A stretch of DNA of 64,000 nt, from the NCBI RefSeq assembly GCF_900660545.1, contig NZ_LR214986.1, positions 310,001 to 374,000 of the forward strand, read 5' to 3'. The notes below the pieces were generated by a model that did not search any database, was not told the origin of the DNA, and worked only from the letters and a program-made list of their open reading frames with translations. The translations under genes were made by a program, and so were the position numbers. Source of the stretch: Mycoplasmopsis cynos. GTDB lineage: Bacteria; Bacillota_I; Bacilli_A; Mycoplasmatales; Metamycoplasmataceae. This document shows positions 46,059-56,392 of the stretch, piece by piece; positions within the stretch are counted from its first letter, which is position 1; each line of letters begins with the position of its first letter.

Positions 46059-46652
46059 ATGATATTATACAAAATTGGCGAGATTGTTTATAAGAATAAA
46101 AACAATATTATATTCGAAAACAAAGGCGATGGATATATTGTAAATGTCGCGAATGTTGATAGATTTGAGGTTGGTGCAAAATGCAAAATATTTTTATATG
46201 AGTACAACACTGAGTTTTATAAAAATATTTATGGATTTAAAGATTTTAAGGAAAGGTTATTATTTACTGACTTAATCACTATTGATAAGATAGGTCCGAG
46301 AGTTGCGATGATAATTCTTGAAAAAGGTTGAGAATTAGTTGCAAATTATATTATTAATGATAATTGGCAGGAATTATCTAAAATTAATTTTGTTTCTGAG
46401 AAGACTGCAAAATTTATCTGTGTGGAACTGAAAAATAAGTGAACTAAATTAATTGATAATAATGCAAAAAAAGATTCAAAAGATTTAAATAATATAAGTG
46501 AATTATCATCAACATTAAGTACATTAGGTTTTAAAAAGAATCAAATAGATTTTGCAATAAAAAATGTCAAAGAGCAAAAAGACTTAGACAAAATGATTGA
46601 AGAGAGTATATCTCTAATCGCTAATAATAAAGATGCAACTTACAGAACTTAG
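46059..46652 (+). CDS. ruvA: Holliday junction DNA helicase subunit RuvA
   Basis: The 197-aa protein shows the RuvA order: an N-terminal OB-like part (MILYKIGEIV), the helix-hairpin-helix stretch TIDKIGPRVAMIILEKG, and a small C-terminal domain (STLGFKKNQIDFAI) that contacts RuvB. Sequence similarity is low, as usual for mycoplasma RuvA, but the ruvB neighbour settles it. ATG 46059 with ggaggga before it is preferred over upstream in-frame starts, which lie in the rpmF terminator. TGA encodes Trp twice. It overlaps ruvB by 20 bases. Confidence 0.85.
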
Positions 46653-47592
46653 ACCAAGTAGTTTTAAAGAATTTATCGGGCAGGAAAATCTTAAAAAGAC
46701 ACTTAAAGCAATGATTGATAGTGCTAAACAACAAAAAAAGATTTTATCACATTTGCTTTTTTATGGTTTACCCGGAATGGGGAAAACAACATTAGTTTCA
46801 TTAATCGGAAGTGAAATGAATAAGAAGATACATTTTATTCAAGGAACGAATATTGAAAGAAAGAGTGATTTAATTAATGTTTTATCTGTAATTAATGAAG
46901 GTGATATAGTATTCATTGATGAAATACATAGTATAAATAAAACAGTAGTTGAATTTTTATATAATGCTATGGAAGATTTTGTTTTTGATTTAATTATTGG
47001 TGTTGAAGGAAATTCACGTCCAATGAGAATGAAAATAAAGCCTTTTACATTAATTGGAGCTACAACTAAAATAAATGAGATTTCACAACCGTTAAAAGAC
47101 CGCTTTGGATATATTGGAAGATTAATAAATTATAATGATGTAGAAATTTTTAAAATATTAAAAAATACAGCAAAAAGATTAAACATCGATATTAATGACG
47201 AATGTATTGAAAAAATAGTGAGTTATTCTCGTAAAACTCCTAGAATAGCAAATCATCTATTACAAAGAGTTAACGACTTTGCTATTAGTCTTAATGAAGG
47301 TAAAATAAATTTAAAAACCATTAAGAAAACTTTTAAATGTATGGATTTATATGAATATGGTTTATCAAAAGATCATATTGAATATTTAGAAATCTTAAAA
47401 GAAGCTTTTTTTGAAAAATACGCTTCTTTGTTTACTTTAACTGGATTAGCAAGGTTTGCAAAAGAAGACATTTTAACAGAAATAGAGCCCATTTTATTAT
47501 TTTATGAACTAATTGAAAAAACATCGAGAGGAAGGAGAATATCATCAAAAGGTTTGGATTATTTAATTAGACAAAATTTATTTTCTAAATAA
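46633..47592 (+). CDS. ruvB: Holliday junction DNA helicase subunit RuvB
   Basis: The 319-aa AAA+ ATPase begins LRPSSFKEFIGQENLKKTL and has Walker A LLFYGLPGMGKTTL and Walker B VFIDEIHSI, then the sensor motif TLIGATTK and a winged-helix end (EYLEILKEAFFEK). It drives branch migration with RuvA. The start lies inside ruvA. Confidence 0.95.
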   Translation: MQLTELRPSSFKEFIGQENLKKTLKAMIDSAKQQKKILSHLLFYGLPGMGKTTLVSLIGSEMNKKIHFIQGTNIERKSDLINVLSVINEGDIVFIDEIHSINKTVVEFLYNAMEDFVFDLIIGVEGNSRPMRMKIKPFTLIGATTKINEISQPLKDRFGYIGRLINYNDVEIFKILKNTAKRLNIDINDECIEKIVSYSRKTPRIANHLLQRVNDFAISLNEGKINLKTIKKTFKCMDLYEYGLSKDHIEYLEILKEAFFEKYASLFTLTGLARFAKEDILTEIEPILLFYELIEKTSRGRRISSKGLDYLIRQNLFSK

Positions 47593-47638
47593 TAAATATA
47601 CCGCTTAAAAAAATGGTTTTTTGTGGTATATTTATTAT
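47591..47638. terminator. Terminator-like hairpin between ruvB and secDF
   Basis: aataaatatacc (47591-47602) pairs with ggtatatttatt (47625-47636), overlapping the ruvB stop and ending two bases before the secDF start. Confidence 0.7.
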
Positions 47639-50191
47639 ATGAATTTTTTAAAAACTTTTTTAAAACTAACTACTTGAAAAAGACTTTTAATTAGTATATT
47701 TATGATTATTGCTGCAATACTTTCTATAGTATTTGGAAGTGTTTTTTATCTAAGTAATCATACCCATAAATCAATTGAATATGGTGGAGGAAATAGTGTT
47801 TTAGTACAAGTCAAAAGCGATAAAAAAATTGACTTAAATAAGACTAATGAAATTAGTAGATCAATTTCTAGTAGATTAACTGATGGTTCAGGTTATAATG
47901 GAATTGATATCAAAACTGAAGCGGAAGGAAAAATTTTAATTTCTAAAAGTGGCCATTTATCGCAAAAAGAATTGTTTCAGTTTATTAATGATATAGTTAA
48001 AAAACCAAATATTGTTGCTACAACAACAAATATTAATCCATTATTTAAAAATAAGAGATTTGAAGTGGGCGATAGTATTGATTTCCAAAATGTTAAGCAA
48101 TATCAAATTCCATTTAAATTAAATGGTGCTGAATATATTGAAAGAAATGGTTTTAATACTATTAAAATTTCTTTAAATGGAATTGAGGGGCAAACAGAAT
48201 ATGCTAAGGCTACTGATTATTTACAAAGATCAAATAATAGGGAAATTTTATTTTGATTAAATATTGATAATTTATATAACAGAGCAATTAATGATTATTC
48301 TAAAGATTGAGAAAATTCTGGAAAAAATTTATGAAACTTCATTCATACTAACAATCAAGTTAATACTGCGGGACAAAACGGAAGACAAATAGAAAATTCT
48401 TTAAAGGATAATGAACTTAGAATTCAAAGAGATTATTTAATTTATCGTGGTTCAATAAATTTTGTTCATGATTCTAGTGATGTTTATATTAATAGTCAAA
48501 ACCTCTCTAATTCACAAGCCAAGTCATTAGTAGAAAGAATTAATTTTGCTTTAAGCGATTATGATCTTGAGTTATTATCCACTAAAACATATTCAGATGT
48601 TAAAGACAACTCGTCATTTTTGTATGCGATGATTGGTTCATTAATTGCATTTTCACTTTTGGCATTTTTACAAATTTTTAATTATGGACTTTTAGGTGTT
48701 GCTACTACAATTTCTATGGCGCTTTATTCATTTTTAACATTAGTAATATTTATTGCAGTAAGAGGAGAATATTCACCTACACTTATAACAGCTTTATTAT
48801 TAGGTTTATTAGTATTGTTTGATGGCACTGTTGTTTGATTTGAAAAATTTAAAGGACGGATGTCTACTGGTGATTCTATAAATAAATCATTTACTAATAC
48901 ATTAAAATATAACACTAGAAGAGTGGTTGATACTAATTTAATGTTATTTATTTCAATGTTAATAATGTTTTATCTAGGATTAAGAGAAATAAAAACATTT
49001 AGTTCATTTTCATTTTTTGGAATTCTAGTTTCTTTATTTGTTTCACAGATTTTCTTACGTTGAGTTACAATTTCCTTAACAAAATGAGATCTTTTAGAGA
49101 AAAAACCTTGATTATTTGGATTAACAAATTTTGATAAGAAAATTAATAATGCAATATCAAATAAAAATATTAATTTTTTAAAAAATGCAAAATATGTTGC
49201 TATAAGTTCATTAATTTTATTATTGATAACAACTATTATTATTGGGGTACTTTCAGGGATCACGAATAACTTTTGAACATCATTTAATTCATCAAAAGAA
49301 TTTTTAGGTGGGTATAGTATAAATATTTATTCTTCGAATAATAACTCATTTTTTGATTCAATTCAAGCGGATAAATTGCTTCACAAAATTGCTAAAGAAA
49401 ACCCAAATATCAAAAACCTAAATGACATTTCTTTAATATATTCTATTAATGGTGTAGATCAAAGCAAAGGAATTTCAATATATTTAAATGAGTATGATAA
49501 AAATATTATTGATGGTATTCAAAAATCAATAACTTCATTTAATGAAAATTTATCACTTATTCATTATAAACTTTCGAATGCTACTATTATTAATTCATTA
49601 ATATGGTTAATTGTTGGAATTTTAGTTTCAGCAATAATTATAGCTGCTTATATTTTATTAAGATTTGGTTGAACTTTTTCTGTGTTATTTTTGTTTGGTT
49701 TATTTTTTGATTTAATTTTTCTAATTATCATAATAACTCTTACTAGAGTATTAATAAATAGTTATTTAATTACTATTATTGCTAGTTTATTTGTATGATC
49801 TGTAAATGAAAAACTTTCAATCATAAGTGAAATTAAAGAAAACATTAAATTTAAATATCATAAACAAATTTTAGATAAAGATGAAATCGTGAATATAGCT
49901 AATTTATCATTATCTAAAAAAATAAAAAGAAATATTGTTATTTTATTTGCTATATGCATAATTAGTATCGGAGTTATTATTGCATTACCAATTTATGAAA
50001 AATTGTTAGGGATTGTTATAATTATTTCATTAGCATTTTCAACTTTATTAACTTCTTATCTTGCGTTATGAATATGAACTAAAATTTATACAATTTCTCA
50101 AACTCATAAACAAAGAAGAATTGATTCAGGCTTTTGAAACATTAATAAGATCGAAGAACAAACATTTAATGGTATTAATGATTATTTCTAG
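47639..50191 (+). CDS. secDF: Protein-export membrane protein SecDF (fused)
   Basis: The 850-aa frame crosses many TGA (Trp) codons. It has an N-terminal membrane helix, a large external domain (about residues 50-320), and two sets of helices with SecD/SecF motifs: LLGLLVLFDGTVVWFEKFKG in the first half and LFGLFFDLIFLIII in the second, separated by another external domain. The fused form is common in Gram-positives and mollicutes. SecDF uses ion flow to help finish translocation through SecYEG. Mycoplasma versions are divergent. The stop is eight bases before a terminator that was hit by an IS element. Confidence 0.85.
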
Positions 50192-50198
50192 TTTAAAA

Positions 50199-50216
50199 GT
50201 CGCTTATTATGGCGAC
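50199..50216. repeat. Left copy of 18-bp target duplication (terminator hairpin)
   Basis: gtcgcttattatggcgac contains a GTCGC/GCGAC stem and occurs again at 51596-51613. It forms the border of the IS element and acts as the secDF terminator core, here without its T-tail (now followed by ccccaaaa). Confidence 0.9.
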
Positions 50217-50254
50217 CCCAAAATGCAAAGTCAAGTGCAACACTTATTTTGTAT

Positions 50255-50298
50255 AAAAATAACAATCAAGAATTGTAAAAATGATTGTTATTTTTTTA
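50255..50298 (-). terminator. Terminator behind the transposase remnant
   Basis: aaaaataacaatca (50255-50268) pairs with tgattgttattttt (50282-50295); it lies just behind the transposase stop, with T-runs on both strands. Confidence 0.75.
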
Positions 50299-50326
50299 TT
50301 TAGAAAATTTAAAAAATTTATTTATT

Positions 50327-51415
50327 TTATTTTTTTAAAAATAAATTTCTACTTGTGTTTGAAGTTCTTTTTTTCTGATTATAAATATAAAGAGGTTCTT
50401 CCTTAGGTATTTCCTTTCAAGGTTCATCTCTATAATTTAAATTAAAAAATAATTCATCAGCAGAGAAATAATTATGAATTTTTCTTGGCATATTGTTTAT
50501 GGTCTTTTGAAGGTCATAAATTTCTTTTTCCGATATTTTGTTGAAATTTGTTCCTTTAGGAAATTCTCTTCTTACCAATCCATTAAAATTTTCATTTAGT
50601 CCTCTTTGGAAGGAAGCGTAAGGATCAGCTTGATAAATTGGTATGTTTAACCTATAGCCAATATAAAATAAAGCTTTAAATTCAAATCCATTATCAGTAG
50701 TTATTGATTTAACATTTAGTTTGTAAATTTTAATATATTCCCAAAGCTATAATATTAATTTCCATGGATTCTTGTTTTCTAATTTTATTATAAGTCCTCA
50801 TCTTGTTTTTCTTTCAGTAAATGTTAATAAATGGGATGATAAACTACTTCTTTTTCCGACTATTAAGTATATCTCTCAATGACCAAATTCATTCTCAAAA
50901 TTTTTATTAAAACCCCTTCTCCATATAGGTTTTACTATTCTATTACCGACTAAAGTTTTGACAACATCATGCGTTTTTCTTCCCTTATTATATTTTTTTA
51001 AACGTTGTTTCGAATCCGATACTCATAGACCACTATTTATTCAATTAAATACTGTTCTTAAAGTAGGTATTTTAAATTTGAAATGATGTTGAATATAAAA
51101 ATGAGTTAGATCTACTCCAAAATATTTTTTGTTAAATTTTAAAATAAATTGATTAGTAAATTCTTCATATTCATTTATATTATTAATGAGTTTAATTTGT
51201 TCTTTTCACCTTATTCTATTTAAATGTTTGTTATGTGCTTCCATACCAATATAACCATTTTCAGTTGAATTATTTTTAATTTCTCTTAGTACTGATGATT
51301 TTGTGTAACCTAAAATTTGAGAAATTTCAGAAATTGGAGTTTCAAACTTTTTAAGTAAAATTTCTAATTCAATTCTTTTTTCTAAGTTAAAATGTTTATA
51401 ATTAATAATGAGCAC
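50327..51415 (-). pseudogene. Broken IS30-family transposase
   Basis: Reading leftward, the N-terminal helix-turn-helix (SEISQILGYTKSSVLREIKN) and the DDE core are recognisable: TTDNGFEFKAL holds the second acidic residue and SFQRGLNENFNGLVRREF the last Glu. The first catalytic Asp, normally in HWEIDLIVG, is Tyr (HWEIYLIVG, one base change). An in-frame TAG at 50747-50749 cuts the protein after NPWKLIL, before the second Asp, while the downstream frame stays intact. The start is also doubtful: the site aggagg leads to ATT or an overlapping GTG. The copy should be inactive. Confidence 0.85.
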
Positions 51416-51493
51416 CTCCTGAGTTTATAAATTGGTGCTTTTTCTTTTTTAAAGCGCCAATTTAATTTTATATTTTATTAAGAAAAGAATAAT

Positions 51494-51560
51494 AAAATTC
51501 CCCCCACCCAAACACATAAAAACAATTAAGTTTTTTTTGTGTTTGGGTGGGGGGAATTTT
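51494..51560. repeat. 23-bp perfect GC-rich hairpin inside the IS
   Basis: Arms at 51494-51516 and 51538-51560 are perfectly complementary (core ccccccaccc / gggtgggggg), with a 21-base spacer. This is by far the most GC-rich stem around. It lies between the right inverted end and the transposase start, where a terminator could shield the transposase from outside transcription. Confidence 0.85.
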
Positions 51561-51595
51561 TAATTAAGCTGTTGCACTTGACTTTGCAATTCAGC

Positions 51596-51613
51596 GTCGC
51601 TTATTATGGCGAC
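51596..51613. repeat. Right copy of 18-bp target duplication (terminator hairpin)
   Basis: Same 18 bases as 50199-50216; here followed by tttttattttttt, so it keeps the T-tail of the original bidirectional terminator between secDF and the smr gene. Confidence 0.9.
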
Positions 51614-51616
51614 TTT

Positions 51617-51985
51617 TTATTTTTTAAATTTCGACTTTCACTCATCAAAAATATTGTCAACATCTCTTTGAGAAATCATTTTATCATTTAAAACATCATT
51701 ATCATAATAATTATTATCGTTTATCTCATTTTCAAGATCAAAATCATAATAAACTTCTAATTGATAAGAACCATTATTTACAGGTGTGCTCTTAATTTTT
51801 TGCTTTGAATGTTTATTGTGATTATTAATAAAATTTTCGAGGGTAGTTTTTAAAGCGCCTGAACCATTTCCGGTGATAAAAATAATTTTTTGATACCTAT
51901 TTTCTAAAAGATCAAAAACATATTCTTGAATTTTGATTAATGCTTCTTGACTTTCTAATCCATGCAGATCAACTTCTATTCTCAT
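51617..51985 (-). CDS. Smr domain protein
   Basis: The 122-aa protein is a stand-alone Smr domain: VDLHGLESQEALIKIQEYVF at the start, then IIFITGNGSGALKTTLENFI. Smr domains (also at the end of MutS2) nick or bind nucleic acids or act on ribosomes. The acidic C-terminal extension is rich in Asn and Asp. One TGA (Trp) near the end. It overlaps the upstream gene by 10 bases. Confidence 0.85.
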
Positions 51986-52521
51986 GTTTTTATTTCAATT
52001 CCGGCATTTTTCATTAATTCAAGAGCATATTTATGCATCATATCGCCATTATGATTTTCATTGTGAAATGTTTCAACCGCATTATCATAAACAATAATTT
52101 TCTTATCAATATTTTCTTTATTTAATCAGACTTTTAAAGTAAGACAAAATTGTAGTATACAAATATCTGTGCAACAACCTACAATAATAAATTCATCATA
52201 TTCACTGTATATTGATTTATCAATGTGAAAAAAACTATTTGTAGTATTTTTATATATTACATTAGAATTATCTTGTTTTACAAAAATATTTAACTTTTCA
52301 ACTACTTTAGACTCTTCTGTATCTTTTAAGCAATGAATTGGATATTGAGTCATTTCTAAATCATTTGTCGAATGAGCATCGCAAACAAAGAAAATATTTG
52401 GATTATGATTTAAAATTTCTTTAATAATTGGGACAATTTTTTGTATTCTATGATCTGCTAAATTACCTTTTTCTAAAAAGCCTTTTAAAACATCAATAAC
52501 AAACACAACGCTTTTTTTCAT
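51976..52521 (-). CDS. Nicotinamidase/isochorismatase family hydrolase
   Basis: The 181-aa protein has the family triad Asp10 (VFVIDVLKGF), Lys91 (VIYKNTTNSF) and Cys121 in GCCTDICI, and the metal-site pattern Asp48-x-His50 (CDAHSTND) with His63, as in PncA. It probably makes nicotinic acid from nicotinamide for NAD synthesis; other amide substrates are possible. Two TGA codons encode Trp. It begins three bases after mutM. Confidence 0.83.
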
Positions 52522-52524
52522 TTT

Positions 52525-53370
52525 TTACTCCTTTTGACAGTTTTCGCAAAAAGTTGTACCTCGACCGTTAGAAGTATAATCTAATTTAACTTTTTTAATT
52601 TTTCCTATTTTGCAAACTTTACATATTTGGTTTTCTCTACCATATACCATTAGGTTATTTTGAAACTTTCCAGATATTCCATTAACAGAACTATAATTTT
52701 GCACAGTACTTCCGCCTAATTTTATGCTATGATCCATTATTTTTTGAGCTTGATCGAGCAACTGTGAAAATTCTTCATAAGTTATATCTTTTGCTTTTTT
52801 CATTGGGTTGATTTTACAAGCAAACAAGGATTCATCAGCATAAATATTTCCAATACCTAAAATAAGAGATTGATCTAATAATATTTTCTTAATACTAATA
52901 TTCTTTTTATGTATTCTTTGATAAAGTATTTTTTTATCAATAAATCCTGGTAATTTAGCTAAATTTTTTATTTCAAAAATAGTTCTGTTATCATTTGAGT
53001 TAATGATTTCAAATGATCCAAAAATTCTTTGATCATTATAAACTAAAACCTCTTGATTATCTAAGTAAAAATAAATATAATCATGTTTATATGCATAAAG
53101 ATTCTTATCATTTATATTTCTTATAAAATATTTACCTGTCATTCTAAGATGTGATAATAATCTAGAAGAATCGGTAAAATTAAATACTAAAAATTTGCCA
53201 ATATTTTCAATGTAAGAAATTTTTTTATTTATCAAAAATTTCTTAAATTCTATTTCACTAGCATTTTTTATTAATTTATCGATTTTAACTTCTACTTGTG
53301 TGATGGTTCTATTTTTAACAAATGTATTAAGTGCTTTTTGAACCACTGTAACTTCTGGATATTCAGGCAT
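52525..53370 (-). CDS. mutM: Formamidopyrimidine-DNA glycosylase
   Basis: The 281-aa enzyme begins PEYPEVTVVQ with catalytic Pro2 and Glu3, contains GIGNIYADESLFACKINP (helix-two-turn-helix) and ends with a zinc finger (CKVCKIGKI, CENC) after TSNGRGTTF. It removes 8-oxoguanine and other oxidised purines, with lyase activity. Length is normal. No Trp codons break the frame. It is the first gene of the leftward cluster with the nicotinamidase and smr genes. Confidence 0.95.
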   Translation of the reverse strand: MPEYPEVTVVQKALNTFVKNRTITQVEVKIDKLIKNASEIEFKKFLINKKISYIENIGKFLVFNFTDSSRLLSHLRMTGKYFIRNINDKNLYAYKHDYIYFYLDNQEVLVYNDQRIFGSFEIINSNDNRTIFEIKNLAKLPGFIDKKILYQRIHKKNISIKKILLDQSLILGIGNIYADESLFACKINPMKKAKDITYEEFSQLLDQAQKIMDHSIKLGGSTVQNYSSVNGISGKFQNNLMVYGRENQICKVCKIGKIKKVKLDYTSNGRGTTFCENCQKE

Positions 53371-53419
53371 AATATTAATATTATACTTAAAAAGTATGAT
53401 TATTTAGACGAAAATAGTG

Positions 53420-53425
53420 TACAAT
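53420..53425 (+). promoter_or_regulatory. -10 box of the deo operon
   Basis: TACAAT about 105 bases before deoD, in the divergent region with mutM. It places the hairpin at 53432-53470 in the leader. Confidence 0.45.
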
Positions 53426-53431
53426 TTTTAT

Positions 53432-53490
53432 AGGTTATTTTATATTTATTTTAAACAAAATAAATAACCTTAATTTTTATTTTTTAATAA
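53432..53490 (+). terminator. Leader hairpin before deoD (attenuator-like)
   Basis: aggttattt (53432-53440) pairs with aaataacct (53462-53470) and the inner atttatttt pairs with aaaataaat; a T-rich stretch follows (taatttttatttttt). As mutM is divergent, this can only act on the deo transcript. Confidence 0.5.
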
Positions 53491-53531
53491 TTAAACTTTA
53501 AACAAACAATAATACAAAATTTGGAGGAAAT

Positions 53532-54236
53532 ATGACACCACATATAAATGCAAAAAAAGAAGACATTGCAAAAACAGTTATTATGCCTGGAGATCCATTA
53601 AGAGCTAAATATATTGCTGAAACATTCTTAGATCCTGGATTTAAGCAAGTTAATTCAGTAAGAAATATGTTTATGTTTACCGGAACATATAAAGGTAGAC
53701 CAATTACAATTGCTGGAAGTGGAATGGGATGTCCTTCAATCGGAATTTACTCATATGAATTATTTAAATTTTATGATGTTGATCGCATTATCAGAATCGG
53801 TTCAGCTGGTTCATATAAAAAAGATTTAAATTTATATGAAGTTGTACTCGCTTCTGAAGCTTTTGGTGACAGTACAGCATTTAGACAATTAGTTTTAAAT
53901 AAAGATGAACAAATTGCTCATCCTTCATCTAAATTAAATGAAGAAATAATTTCAATTGCTAATAAATTAGGTCATAATTTAACAATCGGAAGAGTTCATT
54001 CGTCAGATGTATTTTACTCATCAGTTCCATTAGATAAAAGAATTGCATCTACTGATTCACTATGTGTCGAAATGGAATCATATGCTTTATTTACAAATGC
54101 AGAAGTAACCGGCAAAGAAGCAGCTTGTTTATTAACAATTAGCGATAATTTAATTACTCATGAAGAAACAACTGCAGAAGAACGTCAAACAGCATTTACA
54201 AAAATGATGGAGATTGCTTTAGAATTAGCAAAATAA
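53532..54236 (+). CDS. deoD: Purine-nucleoside phosphorylase
   Basis: The 234-aa protein begins TPHINAKKEDIAKTVIMPGDPLRAKYIAE (phosphate loop Gly-Asp-Pro) and has GSGMGCPSIGIYSYEL and the VEMESYALF nucleoside site of the hexameric DeoD family. It splits purine nucleosides into base and sugar phosphate, feeding salvage and deoC. ATG follows ggagga. The next gene starts one base after the stop. Confidence 0.95.
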   Translation: MTPHINAKKEDIAKTVIMPGDPLRAKYIAETFLDPGFKQVNSVRNMFMFTGTYKGRPITIAGSGMGCPSIGIYSYELFKFYDVDRIIRIGSAGSYKKDLNLYEVVLASEAFGDSTAFRQLVLNKDEQIAHPSSKLNEEIISIANKLGHNLTIGRVHSSDVFYSSVPLDKRIASTDSLCVEMESYALFTNAEVTGKEAACLLTISDNLITHEETTAEERQTAFTKMMEIALELAK

Positions 54237-54237
54237 T

Positions 54238-55533
54238 ATGCGTATAGTTGATATTATTGAAAAAAAGAAGCAAAATAAGGAATTAACAGAAACAGAAATA
54301 AAGTTCCTAATTAATTCTTACGTTGATGGTTCAATGCCTGATTATCAAATGAGCGCTTTTTTAATGACTGTTGTCTTTAACTCAATGACTTCAAAAGAAA
54401 TTGCATTATTAACTAAATATATGATGCATTCTGGTGATGTTATTGATTTATCGGAAATACCTGGAATTAAAGTAGATAAACATTCAACAGGTGGTATCGG
54501 TGATAAAACTACATTAGCTGTTGCGCCAATTGTTGCTGCATGCGGTGCTCCTGTTGCCAAAATGAGCGGAAGAGGTTTGGCACAAACTGGTGGAACAATT
54601 GACAAGTTAGAATCAATTCCTGGATTTAGTGTTGAATTAACTCAAAGACAATTTATTGACCAAGTTAGAAAACATAAAATATCTGTTATTGGTCAAAGTG
54701 GAAAATTAGTACCAGCAGATAAGAAAATTTATGCATTAAGAGATGTTACAGCCACTGTTGATTCAATTCCTTTAATCGCATCATCGATTATGTCTAAAAA
54801 ATTAGCAACAGGTTCAAATGCTATTTTATTAGATGTAAAATGTGGTAATGGTGCATTTATGAAAGATGAAAAAAGTGCTGTTGAATTGGCTAAAACAATG
54901 ATTAATATTGGTAAAGAATTGAATGTTGATGTTAGAGCAGAAATTACCAATATGAGTCGTCCAATTGGAAAAGAAATAGGAAATAAAAATGAAGTTTTAG
55001 AAGCAATCAAAACACTTAAGGGTCAAGGCCCAAATGATTTTAATGAATTAGTTTATTCTTCATGTGCAACAATCTTAGAACAAGCTAAAATTGCGAATAA
55101 CCATGAACAAGCTTTAAAAATGGTGCAAGAAGTTATTTCAAATGGTAAAGCATTAGAAAAATTTTATGAATTTATTAGTCTACAAGGTGGTGATGTAGAA
55201 AAATTAAAAAGTGATGATTTTTGAGTTCCGAAATATCGTGTTCTAGTTGAATCGCAACAAGAAGGATACTTGGAAATTTTTGATAGTTTAACTTTTGGTC
55301 TAGTTTCGATGAAATTAGGTGCTGGAAGACAGAAAAAAGAAGATGTTCTTGATTTTGAAGCTGGTATTACATTGAATAAAAAAACTAATGATTATGTTAA
55401 AACAGGTGATATATTATTTACTCTATATTCATCAAAACCGATTGATGTTAATTTATTAACTGAATTAAAACAAGCATATAGATTTAATCAAGCGCCTGTT
55501 GAAAATAAAATTATTTTACAAAAATTACAATAA
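54238..55533 (+). CDS. deoA: Pyrimidine-nucleoside (thymidine) phosphorylase
   Basis: The 431-aa protein has the family signature [15 protein letters not shown], then [27 protein letters not shown]-like [20 protein letters not shown] and the C-terminal [17 protein letters not shown]. It cleaves thymidine, deoxyuridine or uridine with phosphate. One TGA (Trp) at 55222-55224. It shares an operon with deoD and deoC, so deoxyribose-1-phosphate passes on to the aldolase after mutase action. Confidence 0.95.
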
Positions 55534-55544
55534 AAGGAGTTATT

Positions 55545-56207
55545 ATGAATTACAATAAAATGATAGATCATACATATTTAAAACCTGAGGCAACAGAAAA
55601 AGAAATTAATAAATTAATTGATGAAGCGAAAAAATATGGATTTAAAACAGTCTGTGTTAATTCATCATGAGTGAAATATGTATCAGAAAAATTAAAAGGA
55701 TCAGATGTACAAATTACTAGTGTAGTAGGATTTCCGCTAGGTGCAATGATTACACAGGCAAAAGCACATGAAACAAAATTAGCTATCGATCATGGTGCTG
55801 ATGAAATTGATATGGTTATTAATATTGGTCGTTTTAAACAAGGTGATTATGAATATGTTTTAAATGATATTAAAAAAGTTAAAGAAGCTTGTGGATCACA
55901 TATTTTAAAAGTTATTATCGAAACAGCTTTATTAACAACTGAAGAAATTAAAAAGGCAACTGAGATTGTTATGAAATCAGGTGCAGAATTTATCAAAACT
56001 TCAACAGGATTTAGCTTTAGAGGTGCTAATTTAGATGATGTTAAAACAATGAAAAGCGTTTGTGGAGATAGTTTATTAATTAAAGCTGCTGGTGGTATTA
56101 GTACTATTGATGATTTAATTGCTATGTACCAAGCAGGAGCAACAAGATTTGGTACATCACGTTCTGTAGCTATTGTTGAGGGAAAAGAATCAAAAGGTGG
56201 ATATTAA
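55545..56207 (+). CDS. deoC: Deoxyribose-phosphate aldolase
   Basis: The 220-aa class I aldolase begins [12 protein letters not shown] (catalytic helper Asp), has [10 protein letters not shown] and the Schiff-base Lys151 in [10 protein letters not shown], and ends [14 protein letters not shown] with the phosphate site. It splits deoxyribose-5-phosphate into acetaldehyde and glyceraldehyde-3-phosphate. Start ATG 55545 behind aaaggag; one TGA (Trp) near residue 42. Confidence 0.95.
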
Positions 56208-56392
56208 TTCCAAAATTACCTTCAAGAATTCAAAAACCTAATTATATCAAATTTAAATCAAATTATGCAACAATCATTTTAGCTATTGGTTGTTGTTTTT
56301 ATATTCGTAAATTTATAACTTTATATTCTAAAAATTAAAAAATAAACTAAAATATAAAAGGTTTTATTATCTAGAATAATAGAAAGGAAATA

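Larger units (their letters stand above)
50217..51595 (-). mobile_element. Degenerate IS30-family element (IS1630-like)
   Basis: This 1379-bp element has imperfect inverted ends of 26 bases, of which 19 are identical (50224-50242 and 51570-51588). An 18-bp duplication of a terminator hairpin flanks it. IS1630 of Mycoplasma fermentans is known to insert into and duplicate inverted repeats of variable length, and this matches. Inside are a transposase remnant on the minus strand, a terminator at its 3' end (50255-50295) and a GC-rich hairpin near the other end (51494-51560). Confidence 0.88.

Noticed and set aside
47639-50191. secDF as a fragmented pseudogene
   Set aside because: All breaks are TGA codons in one frame, as in the ATP synthase genes.
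56208-56392. A short frame with a hydrophobic piece (ATIILAIGCCFYIRKF) between deoC and the P-type ATPase gene
   Set aside because: No usual start codon or ribosome binding site; likely chance.
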